From assembly GCF_902499125.1 (NCBI RefSeq), contig NZ_CABVPX010000003.1:124001-188000 (forward strand): a DNA stretch of 64,000 nucleotides. Reading direction: 5' to 3'. Below the pieces are notes generated by a model. That model did no database searches, was not told the origin of the DNA, and saw only the letters and a list, made by a program, of their open reading frames with translations. Of the stretch, positions 43,259 through 51,324 are shown one piece after another. The first letter of the stretch is position 1. Every line of letters begins with the position of its first letter. The position numbers and the translations under genes are program-made. Origin of the DNA: Burkholderia arboris. Lineage in GTDB: Bacteria > Pseudomonadota > Gammaproteobacteria > Burkholderiales > Burkholderiaceae.

Positions 43259-44639
43259 TCACACGCGCCCGGCCCCGGGTGCGACGCGCGCCGACCGCGC
43301 AGCGGCCTGCAGATGCCGCGAACGCCGGTAAGCGATCGCCATCAGCGCCATCACCACCGCACCGGCCACCAGCGAGCCGCGCGTCGACGGATCGACGCCG
43401 AGCATCACGAACACGAACGCGACGAACACCAGGCAGATCCACGACGTGACCGGGGCCCCCGGCAAGCGGAACGCCACCGTCTCGCCGCGCGCGGCCAGCG
43501 CGCGCCGGAACCGCATGTGCGTCAGCACGATCATCGCCCAGATCACGGCCACGTCGAACGACAGGAACGACATCAGCCAGCCGAACACCCGCGCGGGAAT
43601 CACGTAGTTCAGCACCACCCCGACCGACATGAACAGCACCGTCGCCCGCACCGCGCGCGACGGCGAGCCGCTCGCGCTCAGCGCCGCGAACGACGCGGGG
43701 GCAAGGCCGTTCTCCGCCATGCTCGACAGCATGCGCGCCCCGCTGAACACGATGCAGTTGAAGCTCGACAGCGCCGCGGTCACCACCACGAAGTTGACGA
43801 TGCCGGCCGCCTGCCGCAACCCGAGCGATTCGAACGTCGTGACGAACGGGCTGCCGTGCTCGCCGAGTTCATTCCACGGATACAGCGCCATGATGATGAA
43901 CAGCGCGCCGACGTAGAAGATCAGGATGCGCCACAGCACCGAGTTGATCGCGCGCGGGATCATCTTCTGCGGCTCGCGCGCCTCGCCGGCCGTGAGGCCG
44001 ATCATCTCGACGCCCGCGAACGAATACGCGACGATCGGCAGCGCGCTCACGACACCGAGCACGCCGTGCGGGAACACGCCGCCGTGGCGCCACAGGTTCG
44101 ACAGCCCGACCGGCTCGCCGTGATGGCCGATCCCCGTGAACACGATCAGCGCGCCGCCCGCGATCATCAGCACGATCGTCACGACCTTCACGATCGCGAA
44201 CCAGAACTCCAGCTCGCCGTACACCTTCACGTTGAGCAGGTTGAAGCCCGAGATCGCGGCGATCGCCGACACGACCCACAGCCACTGCGGCACGTCCGGA
44301 AACCAGAAACCCATGTAGATGCCGATGGCGGTCGTCTCCGCGACGCCGACACCGACCATCAGCAGCCAGTAGCTCCAGCCGACCACGTAGCCGGCGAACG
44401 GCCCGACGTATTCGAACGCATACGCGCCGAACGAGCCGGACACCGGCCGGTGCACGGCCATCTCGCCGAGCGCGCGCATGATCAGGAAGATCATCGCGCC
44501 GCCGATCAGGTACGCGACGAGCGCGCCGGGCCCGGCCGCCTTGATCGCGGACGCCGAGCCGAGGAACAGGCCGACGCCGATGGCCATGCCGAGCGCCATG
44601 AACGAAATCTGGCGCGCGCCGCATCGTGTGCTGTTGCAT
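43259..44639 (-). CDS. Amino-acid permease (apparent frameshift at the 5' end)
   Basis: An APC-family amino-acid transporter with 12 hydrophobic helices; the signature ALGMAIGVGLFLGSASAIKAAGPGALVAYLIGGAMIFLIMRALGEM is at the start, and GVEMIGLTAGEAREPQKMIPRAI in the middle. The expected ATG at 44639 has a good ribosome binding site (GGAG six bases upstream), but its frame leaves the permease frame within about ten codons. An extra-or-missing dinucleotide in the CGGCGCGCGCC run (about 44610-44620) would restore it. The permease frame itself has its first ATG at 44599, which cuts the N-terminal tail. It faces the same way as DadA-like, RidA and the XRE-cupin gene. Substrate is likely amino acids, perhaps D-forms. 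Confidence 0.75.
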
Positions 44640-44745
44640 GTTGTCTCCAGTCGTTGATCGTTGCGGCGAGCCGGATGGGCCGGCCGCTGGACGGAGCGGC
44701 CGGCGTCGTGTGCCGGCCGCCCTGCTGCAGCGCACGGTCGCCGGT

Positions 44746-45996
44746 TCAGCGGCCGTGAAGGAAACGTTCGACGCGAAACGGCGCCGGATCGACGAACGGT
44801 TGCGCGCCGGTCATCAGGTCGGCGATCAGCCGGCCGGTCACGGGGCCGAGCGTGAAGCCGTGATGCGCATGCCCGAACGCGAACCACAGATCGCGGTGGC
44901 GCGGCGCCGCGCCGATCACGGGCAGCATGTCGGGCGTACACGGCCGGCGGCCCAGCCACGGTGTGCCGTCGACACGTGCGCCGAGCGGAAACAGCTCGCG
45001 CGCGACCGGTTCGACGGCGGCGAGCTGGGCCGGCGTGGGCGGCGTGTCGCGATCGCCGAGTTCGACGCCGGTCGTCAGGCGAATGCCGCGCGTCATCGGC
45101 GTAATCAGGAAGCCGCTGTCCGCATCGAGCACGGGCCGGTGCAGCCGTGCGCCCGGCTGCGGCGCGTAGTGCATGTGATAGCCGCGCTTGACCGCGAGCG
45201 GCAGCGTATAGCCGAGCCGTTCGCACAGCAGGTCCGACCACGGGCCGAGCGCGACGACCGCCGCGCGCGCGTCGACCGGGCCTTGCGCGGTGTCGACACG
45301 CCAGCCGTTCGCGGCCGACAGCGTCAGCGCATCGCCAGTCATGATGCGGCCGCCGAGTTGCTCGAAGTGCCGCGCGTAAGCCGTGACGAGCGCATTCGGA
45401 TCGCTGATCGAATCGGAATCCGTATAGCGCAGCGCGCCGAGCAGCGCGCGGCTCAGGTGCGGCTCCGCGTCGCGCAGCGCCGCCGCATCGAGTGCGTCGA
45501 ACGTCACGCCGTATTCGGCGCGCCAGCGCTCGGCGTCGCGCGTTTCGGCATCGCGCGTCGCCGCCGTGCGGAACACCTTCAGCCAGCCGCCTTCACGCAG
45601 CAATTCGCCGGCGCCGGCCGCTTCGATCAGCGCGCGATGCTCGGTCACGCAGTGTTCGATCAACGGCGCATACGCACGTGCGATCTCGGCATGGCGCGCC
45701 GGATGCGAATTGCGCCAGTAGCGGTACAGGAACGGGATCAGCTTCGGCAGCGCACCGGCGTGATAGCGGACGTCGGGCGAGCGGTTGCATGCGTATTTCA
45801 GCAACGTGCCGAAGCCACGCGGAAACGCATACGGGTACACGCCTTCGCGCTGGATCAACCCGGCGTTGCCGAGCGACGTTTCGTTGCCGGGCGCCTTGCG
45901 GTCGACGAGCACGACCGACAGGCCGCGCTGTTGCAGATGAACGGCGACCGATACGCCGATCATGCCGCCGCCCAGGACGAGCGTGTCGAATGTCAT
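44746..45996 (-). CDS. D-amino-acid dehydrogenase-like FAD oxidoreductase
   Basis: A 416-residue flavoprotein of the DadA family. The FAD loop is GGGMIG at residues 9-14, with VVLVDRKAPGNETSLGNAGLIQ following, as in DadA (which oxidises D-amino acids to 2-oxo acids and ammonia via imines). Late parts show GFLITPMTRGIRLTTGVELGD and HAHHGFTLGPVTGRLIADL. It lies between a permease and a RidA gene in the same direction. DadA-type or N-methyl-amino-acid oxidases are both possible. Confidence 0.88.
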   Translation of the reverse strand: MTFDTLVLGGGMIGVSVAVHLQQRGLSVVLVDRKAPGNETSLGNAGLIQREGVYPYAFPRGFGTLLKYACNRSPDVRYHAGALPKLIPFLYRYWRNSHPARHAEIARAYAPLIEHCVTEHRALIEAAGAGELLREGGWLKVFRTAATRDAETRDAERWRAEYGVTFDALDAAALRDAEPHLSRALLGALRYTDSDSISDPNALVTAYARHFEQLGGRIMTGDALTLSAANGWRVDTAQGPVDARAAVVALGPWSDLLCERLGYTLPLAVKRGYHMHYAPQPGARLHRPVLDADSGFLITPMTRGIRLTTGVELGDRDTPPTPAQLAAVEPVARELFPLGARVDGTPWLGRRPCTPDMLPVIGAAPRHRDLWFAFGHAHHGFTLGPVTGRLIADLMTGAQPFVDPAPFRVERFLHGR

Positions 45997-46027
45997 CGGG
46001 AATTCCTCGCGGCGGGCAACGCGAGCG

Positions 46028-46381
46028 TCAGGCGAGCGCGGTCACCGCGATCTCGACGTCGAGACCGGGCTTCATCAGCAGCGCCTGCACGCACGCGCGG
46101 GTCGGCGCGTGGCCGGCCGGCACCCAGGCGTCCCACACCGCGTTGAACGCGTCGAAATGCGCGGCGTCGCTGAGCCACACGTTGGCCGTCAGCACGCGCG
46201 TCTTGTCGACGCCGGCCGACGCGAGCAGCGCGTCGATGCGCGTGAGGATTTCGGTCGCCTGCACGGCGATCGGCGCGCCGGCCGTATCGGGCACCTGGCC
46301 GGCGAGATGGACGAAACCGTTCGCGATCACGACCTGGCTCATGCGCGGGCCGGTCTGCAGACGTTTGATTTCACTGGACAT
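46028..46381 (-). CDS. RidA-family enamine/imine deaminase
   Basis: A 117-residue protein of the RidA (YjgF) fold. Conserved pattern: VIANGFVHLAGQVPDTAG, ATEILTRIDALLASAGVDKTRVLTANVWLSD, and the substrate-carboxylate Arg (R95) in HAPTRACVQA. RidA hydrolyses reactive enamines and imines. Lying 31 bp upstream of the DadA-like gene, it likely detoxifies the imine made by that oxidase. Confidence 0.9.
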   Translation of the reverse strand: MSSEIKRLQTGPRMSQVVIANGFVHLAGQVPDTAGAPIAVQATEILTRIDALLASAGVDKTRVLTANVWLSDAAHFDAFNAVWDAWVPAGHAPTRACVQALLMKPGLDVEIAVTALA

Positions 46382-46594
46382 GGATTGCACCTTCGCGTGC
46401 CCGGCCGCATCGGGCCGGGGAAATGACAAGGAAAACCGCCGGCACGTACATGATCGGGCAGCCGCCGCACGGGCGAGCTGCGCCGATCCGTACCCGCCTC
46501 GTTCGCGCCGGCCGCATCGGCGCCGCGAGTTTCGCGCCGTCCGATGCTAGAGTGGCCGTCACGCCCACCTCGGCGATTTCGACGAAAATTATCA

Positions 46595-46620
46595 TATACG
46601 AGAAAAATTATTCTCGTATA
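46595..46620. promoter_or_regulatory. Perfect 26-bp dyad, operator of the XRE-cupin regulator
   Basis: TATACGAGAA (46595-46604) and TTCTCGTATA (46611-46620) are exact inverted repeats around a 6-bp AT spacer. It lies in the divergent gap, 37 bp before the XRE-cupin ATG, with the half-site CGTAT repeated further right (CGTATTCGTATC). Confidence 0.8.
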
Positions 46621-46656
46621 CGACAAAACCCGTATTCACGCCGTATTCGTATCCGC

Positions 46657-47295
46657 ATGCCCAAACCCACCGCTCCCGTTCCGCCGCCCTCCGACGCCGC
46701 CGCTCCGCAGCTCGACCACCAGACGGTCGGCGCGCGGCTGCGCGACGCGCGCAAGTCGCGCGGCCTGACGCTCGCGCAACTGTCCGAGCGTTCCGGTATC
46801 GCGGTGTCGACGATCTCGAAGGCCGAACGCGGCGACATCGCGCTCACCTACGACAAGTTCGCGGCGCTCACGCATGCGCTCGCACTCGACTTCGACACGA
46901 TGTTCGGCCGGCCCGCGCCGGCCGGCGCGATGACGCCGTCGTTCACGCCGGCCGGCCAGCAGATGGTCTACGACACGCCCAACTACGCGTACGGGATGCT
47001 CGCGAACGACCTGACGGGCAAGCGGATGGTGCCCGTGCGCGGCAGGATCCATGCGCGCAAGCTGTCGGACTTCGCCGACTACATCCGGCACAGCGGCGAG
47101 GAGTTCGTGTTCGTCCTGAGCGGCGAGCTGGAACTGCGCTTCGAGAACGGTCATGCGTACCGGCTCGGCGCCGGCGACAGCCTGTATTTCGACAGCGCGG
47201 TCGGGCACGTGTACCTGAGCCTCGGCGACACCGATGCCGAAGTGCTCGCGTGCTGCGTCGACGGCGATGCGCGGCGGCCGCGCGACGCGATCTGA
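46657..47295 (+). CDS. XRE-family regulator with C-terminal cupin
   Basis: A 212-residue regulator. After a Pro-rich N-tail, the HTH is ARLRDARKSRGLTLAQLSERSGIAVSTISKAERGDIALTYDKFAALTHAL; the cupin follows at about 100-200 (GRIHARKLSDFADYIRHSGEEFVFVLSGELELRFENGHAYRLGAGDSLYF). It is divergent from RidA-DadA-permease. The ATG at 46657 is chosen as the first one after the operator. Its probable role is repression of the D-amino-acid module. Confidence 0.9.
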   Translation: MPKPTAPVPPPSDAAAPQLDHQTVGARLRDARKSRGLTLAQLSERSGIAVSTISKAERGDIALTYDKFAALTHALALDFDTMFGRPAPAGAMTPSFTPAGQQMVYDTPNYAYGMLANDLTGKRMVPVRGRIHARKLSDFADYIRHSGEEFVFVLSGELELRFENGHAYRLGAGDSLYFDSAVGHVYLSLGDTDAEVLACCVDGDARRPRDAI

Positions 47296-47422
47296 CGGCG
47301 AGCGCGAAACTCCGCCGAATGGCGCCACGCGAGATCCGGATTCCCATTAGGATAAGGACGATGCATCCCGCGGCCGCAGCGGCCCGCGCCGGCATGCACG
47401 ACCCTCAACCGGAATTCACCCG

Positions 47423-47932
47423 ATGACGATCACGACCCGCCTGCTCGATGCGGCCGACGCCGCCCGTTTCCAGACCGTTCGCCTGCGTGCGGTCGACACC
47501 GCGCCCACGTCCTTCCTGCCGACGCTCGACGAGGAATCGCAGGTGCCGGTCGACGAGTTCGCGACGCGCATCACGCCGACCCACGAGCGCGCAGTATTCG
47601 GCGCATTCGACGGCGATACGCTCGTCGGCATCACCGGCGTGCGCCGCGATGCACGCGCGAAGATCGCGCACAAGGCGACGATCTGGGGCGTGTTCGTCGA
47701 TCCCGCGTATCGCGGGCGGGGCATCGCGCAGGCGCTGCTCGAAAGCGCGACCGGGCATGCCGCACAGGCGTGGGCATGCAAGCAACTGATGCTGTGCGTG
47801 AACGAGGTCAACGGCCACGCGGAACGGCTGTATGCGTCGCAAGGGTTCGTGCGGTTCGGTACGGAACCGCGCTCGATGTTCGTCGATGGCAAGTTCTACG
47901 ACGAGCACTACATGGTGAAGACGCTCGCGTAA
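47423..47932 (+). CDS. GNAT-family N-acetyltransferase
   Basis: A 169-residue acetyltransferase. The acetyl-CoA loop is VDPAYRGRGIAQALLESA (Q/RxxGxG/A), followed by LMLCVNEVNGHAERLYASQGFVRFGTEPRSM, the usual closing strands. Substrates of such stand-alone members are usually unknown. It is 130 bp after the XRE-cupin gene. Confidence 0.9.
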   Translation: MTITTRLLDAADAARFQTVRLRAVDTAPTSFLPTLDEESQVPVDEFATRITPTHERAVFGAFDGDTLVGITGVRRDARAKIAHKATIWGVFVDPAYRGRGIAQALLESATGHAAQAWACKQLMLCVNEVNGHAERLYASQGFVRFGTEPRSMFVDGKFYDEHYMVKTLA

Positions 47933-47953
47933 CGCGTTCACGTTCGCTCGCTT

Positions 47954-47988
47954 GTGCGCTTGCCGGTGCGCTTGCCGGTGCGGTTGCG
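47954..47988. repeat. 12-bp tandem repeat
   Basis: GTGCGCTTGCCG occurs twice exactly (47954-47965, 47966-47977), with a third, diverged copy to 47988, in the gap between convergent genes. Confidence 0.8.
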
Positions 47989-48048
47989 TTCGCGTGCCTC
48001 GACCGGCCACCCCGCACGCGAACGCCTTCCCTCCGTCACCTCATCGCG

Positions 48049-50046
48049 TCACCGCTTGTCGGTGATCGTCGTGTTGACCGCCTGCCCGGCGATCGTCACG
48101 TTCGTCAGCGTCATCGCGCTCACGTTGAACGCATAGATCGGCCCCGGCGACGTGACCGTCGGCGTGCCCGACGCGACCGGCGTGCCGAAATCGCAGCGGC
48201 TGATCGTCACGCCGGAGATCGGCTGCACGGCAGGCGTGGGCGGCGTACCGTTGTAATCGAACGCGACCGGCCCCTGCGCGACGATTGCCTGGAAGCACGA
48301 CGCGGTCACGCCGTTCAGCGTCACGTTGCTCGCCTTCACGTCCGAGATCGTCACGTTCTGCATGACCGGCGGACGCGTGCGCACCGCATCGTTCGCGGGC
48401 TGGTAGTCGCAGTCGAACGTGACGATGCCGCCCTGTGCCGCGGATGGATTGCCCGCCGACGGCGTCACGACGCCGAGCGGCACGCTCGCGTTGACCGGGC
48501 TGCCCGCGAGCAGCGCGCTGCCGTAGCCGCCGCCCTTCAGTGTCACGCCGTTCGGCAGCGCGACACCCTTCACGTGGAAATCCTTCACGTAGCCGCCGCG
48601 ATTCATGTTGGTCTTCACGCGAATCGCGATGTTCAGCGGGTTGGTCTGCCAGTTCGCGTTCAGCATCGACAGGTTCGTCGCATAGATCTGCTCGACGCCA
48701 CCGCCCATCTCGCTGCCGAGCGTGATGCCGCCGTGCCCGCTGTTCATCGTGCAGTTGCGAATCAGGTGCCGCTTCGCCGGGCCGTATTCGGTGTCGCGGT
48801 CCTTGCCCGACTTGATCGCGATGCAGTCGTCGCCGGTGTTGAACGTGCAGTCTTCGCACAGCACGTCGGTGCAGGCGTCCGGATCGAAGCCGTCGTTGTT
48901 CGGGCCGATGCTGTTGGTCGTCACGCCGCGAATCACGACGTTGCGGCTCGCGGTCGGATGGTGCTGCCAGAACGGCGTGTTCTGCGTCTGGTAGTTCGCC
49001 ATCAGCACGTTCGTGCAGCCGATGAATTCGACCATGCACGGGCGCAGGTAGTGACCGAGGCCGAAGATGCGTTTCTCGACCGACACGCCGGCCTCGGACA
49101 GCGCGGGCAGATAGTTCTGGTCCTGCTGCCACGGCGTGACCGGCGACGTCAGCAACGCATAGAGCGCGTCGGGAATCGCGGGCGCGACGATCCGCAGGTC
49201 GACGTTGTTCGCATTCGCATACGCCTGGCTCGGCACCGTCGCGCTTGCGCCGTACGCGCCCGACGAACCCTTGTAGGTCCACCAGCAGACGCTGTTCGCG
49301 CCGCTGCCGGAGAACGGCGTCATCGCCTGCCCGTTGAGTACCGACGTCGGGCCTTCGCCCGTCAGCGCGATGTTCGTCGCGTTGCGCGCATAGACGGGCG
49401 CGCCGTAGTTCAGGCAATCGTTCGCCTGCCAGCGGCTGTAGTACAGGCGGCCGTTCGCACCGCAATCGACCGGGCCGTCCTTCGCGTAGTCGGCCGGGTT
49501 CGGGCTGAAGTAGATCGTGCAGTTCGCGCTCAGGTGGAACGTGACGTTGCTCTGCAGCACGATCGGCCCCGCGCAGTACCAGGTGCCGGACGGCACGACG
49601 ACCCGGCCGCCGCCTTCGCGCCGGCACGCGTCGATCGCCGCGAGGAACGCGGGGCGCGAATCGAACGCGCCGGGCGCGGTCGTCAGTTCGGAACCCGGGC
49701 TGACCGGCGATTTCGCCACCGGGTACGGCGACGTCTGCGCGACCGTCGCGCACGGGCGCGCGCCGTAGTGCGTCACGTCGAAGTCGCGCCCGCGCCGTGC
49801 GAGCCGCGACACATGCGCGAGCGACGCGGCGATGCGTGCCGCCGCGCCGTGCTCGCCCCACACGAGATCGACCGCCGACGCATTGGACACGGCGCCTCCC
49901 GCCAGCGCCCGGGTCGCCGCGAACGGTCCGCCGAGCATGGCGCCGCCGGCGAGTGCGCCGGTCCAGCCGATGAAGGCGCGACGCGATACCCGCCTCGACG
50001 AGGGCGGCGGGGCAGACGAAGACGAACGGCGGCGATAGGCGGCCAT
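48049..50046 (-). CDS. Tat-exported glycoside hydrolase family 28 protein
   Basis: A 665-residue exported right-handed beta-helix enzyme. A twin-arginine signal (SRRAFIG, R22-R23) precedes a hydrophobic stretch, so it is folded before export. The family-28 (polygalacturonase-like) catalytic order is present: NNDGFD (D385, D388), GDDCIAIKSG (D406, D407), the GHGG loop (H438) and IRVKT (K478). Family 28 includes polygalacturonases and rhamnogalacturonases. AAGGAG lies five bases before the ATG at 50046; a GTG two codons earlier is less likely. The unusually long N-terminal region before the beta-helix is unexplained. Confidence 0.88.
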   Translation of the reverse strand: MAAYRRRSSSSAPPPSSRRVSRRAFIGWTGALAGGAMLGGPFAATRALAGGAVSNASAVDLVWGEHGAAARIAASLAHVSRLARRGRDFDVTHYGARPCATVAQTSPYPVAKSPVSPGSELTTAPGAFDSRPAFLAAIDACRREGGGRVVVPSGTWYCAGPIVLQSNVTFHLSANCTIYFSPNPADYAKDGPVDCGANGRLYYSRWQANDCLNYGAPVYARNATNIALTGEGPTSVLNGQAMTPFSGSGANSVCWWTYKGSSGAYGASATVPSQAYANANNVDLRIVAPAIPDALYALLTSPVTPWQQDQNYLPALSEAGVSVEKRIFGLGHYLRPCMVEFIGCTNVLMANYQTQNTPFWQHHPTASRNVVIRGVTTNSIGPNNDGFDPDACTDVLCEDCTFNTGDDCIAIKSGKDRDTEYGPAKRHLIRNCTMNSGHGGITLGSEMGGGVEQIYATNLSMLNANWQTNPLNIAIRVKTNMNRGGYVKDFHVKGVALPNGVTLKGGGYGSALLAGSPVNASVPLGVVTPSAGNPSAAQGGIVTFDCDYQPANDAVRTRPPVMQNVTISDVKASNVTLNGVTASCFQAIVAQGPVAFDYNGTPPTPAVQPISGVTISRCDFGTPVASGTPTVTSPGPIYAFNVSAMTLTNVTIAGQAVNTTITDKR

Positions 50047-50233
50047 GGGCACTCCTTCAGTGTAGGGGGTATCGATGCGCCGGGCGGCGGATCACGATTT
50101 ATACGTCGTCGTACTACATCGAGCAGTCTAGACGCGATCGGAGCACGACACACATCTGTCGTTTACCCTGTTTTTACTGACTTAATGCCATGAATGTGGG
50201 CACGCACTCACATCTGGAAGTGCTTCTTTAGAG

Positions 50234-50247
50234 ATACGTTATCGTAT
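50234..50247. promoter_or_regulatory. ATACG/CGTAT dyad
   Basis: Perfect 5-bp arms with a TTAT spacer in the AT-rich gap upstream of the GH28 gene. Possible operator; low certainty. Confidence 0.4.
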
Positions 50248-50270
50248 GTTTATGCGCAAAAACTCTAACT

Positions 50271-50299
50271 AAAAAACCCGGCGGAAGATGTCCGCCGGG
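50271..50299 (-). terminator. Terminator of the CS1-pilin-like gene
   Basis: A perfect 9-bp stem CCCGGCGGA/TCCGCCGGG with a five-base loop; the A6 run at 50271-50276 gives T6 on the minus strand. It begins ten bases after the stop. Confidence 0.9.
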
Positions 50300-50308
50300 G
50301 GATTTCCG

Positions 50309-50887
50309 CTACTCGTCAGCCGCCGCGACGGCCTTCGTTGCCGGCTCGCGTCCCGCCGAAGCAGCCGGCTCGAACACCAGCACGAGGTCGCCGCGATAGC
50401 ACCCGTTCGTCGAAACCGCACCACCTGCGCCCGGCGCTTGCGCGCTGATCTTCACGTTGCGGGTTTCGTCGTAGCCGTCGAAGCCGTCGTGTCCGGGGCT
50501 CGCCAGTGTGATCGGGCGAGCGGTACCGGGCGCGATGTCCGCGTTGCCCGCGCCACCGGTCATCAGCACGACCTTCGCGTTGACCATGTCGTCGCGGCCG
50601 TTCGACAGCCGCAGCGGCTGCAGCAATGTGACGTGGATCTCGGGATTCGTCGCGCGCACGCGGAGCGGCAGCGTCGTCGCGAACGTCTGCTGCGTGCCGT
50701 CCATCGCATTCAGCTCGACCACGTCGTACGCGGAGTTGTCCGGCTTCGACACGAACAGGCTGTCGCCAATGTGCGCGGTCAACCTGATTTTCTTGACGAC
50801 CGCGTGCGGCGATGTCGAGCCTGCGTGAGCGATGCCGGTCAATGCGCTGCAGGCGACGAGTATGGCGAGATGGATTCGGATTTTCAT
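50309..50887 (-). CDS. Exported CS1-type fimbrial subunit-like protein
   Basis: A 192-residue protein with a signal peptide (MKIRIHLAILVACSALTGIAHA). The mature N-terminus and body (VVKKIRLTAHIGDSLFVSKPDNS, then VELNAM, LPLRVRATNPEIHVTLLQPLRLSNGRDDMVNAKVVLM) resemble the CS1/CFA/I class pilin fold, the class of the cable pili of B. cenocepacia. No chaperone or usher gene is adjacent, so it is either an orphan subunit or a relative used elsewhere. A strong terminator follows. Confidence 0.6.
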   Translation of the reverse strand: MKIRIHLAILVACSALTGIAHAGSTSPHAVVKKIRLTAHIGDSLFVSKPDNSAYDVVELNAMDGTQQTFATTLPLRVRATNPEIHVTLLQPLRLSNGRDDMVNAKVVLMTGGAGNADIAPGTARPITLASPGHDGFDGYDETRNVKISAQAPGAGGAVSTNGCYRGDLVLVFEPAASAGREPATKAVAAADE

Positions 50888-51324
50888 TGTGCGGTCCCGC
50901 ATTCTGGAGCGTTGGAATCGGGCGCCCGAATCCGTCCCGTCGCAGGCAATTCCGGAACCCAACTATCCCGAAATTTGCCGGCAAGCCCCCGTCGAATTCG
51001 CTGCGTCCAGCCGCGTGCGCGAACGATCGAGTCGGCCGGATTCGATCGCAACCACCTACCGGATTCGCGCGCCGGCCAATACTGGCGTGCTCGCGCGAAC
51101 CCATCGCGCCATGACATGCAACAACGATAGGCCACGAAAAGCCCGTTAAACATCCATGAAAACCTTCACGGTTTCGTGCGGCTTTCGTTCACCTGTTCCA
51201 TCTTGAAATCAAATAGGAAGCGCCGGCGAATTCCGCCATCAACCCGCCTCGGTAATTCCGCGTCTGTTCAGCCCCCCGCCGCGCGCGCTATCGTTTCCTC
51301 TTGTTCACAGCCCAGGAGCTGCCT
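50888..51324. other. Intergenic region
   Basis: About 435 bp between divergent genes. Less GC-rich around 51140-51260, likely promoter territory for the aminotransferase. I see no gene or strong dyad. Confidence 0.35.

Noticed and set aside
44640-45241. Upstream extension of the permease frame to 45241
   Set aside because: It overlaps the DadA-like gene antisense and its translation is Arg/Ala-rich, unlike a permease.
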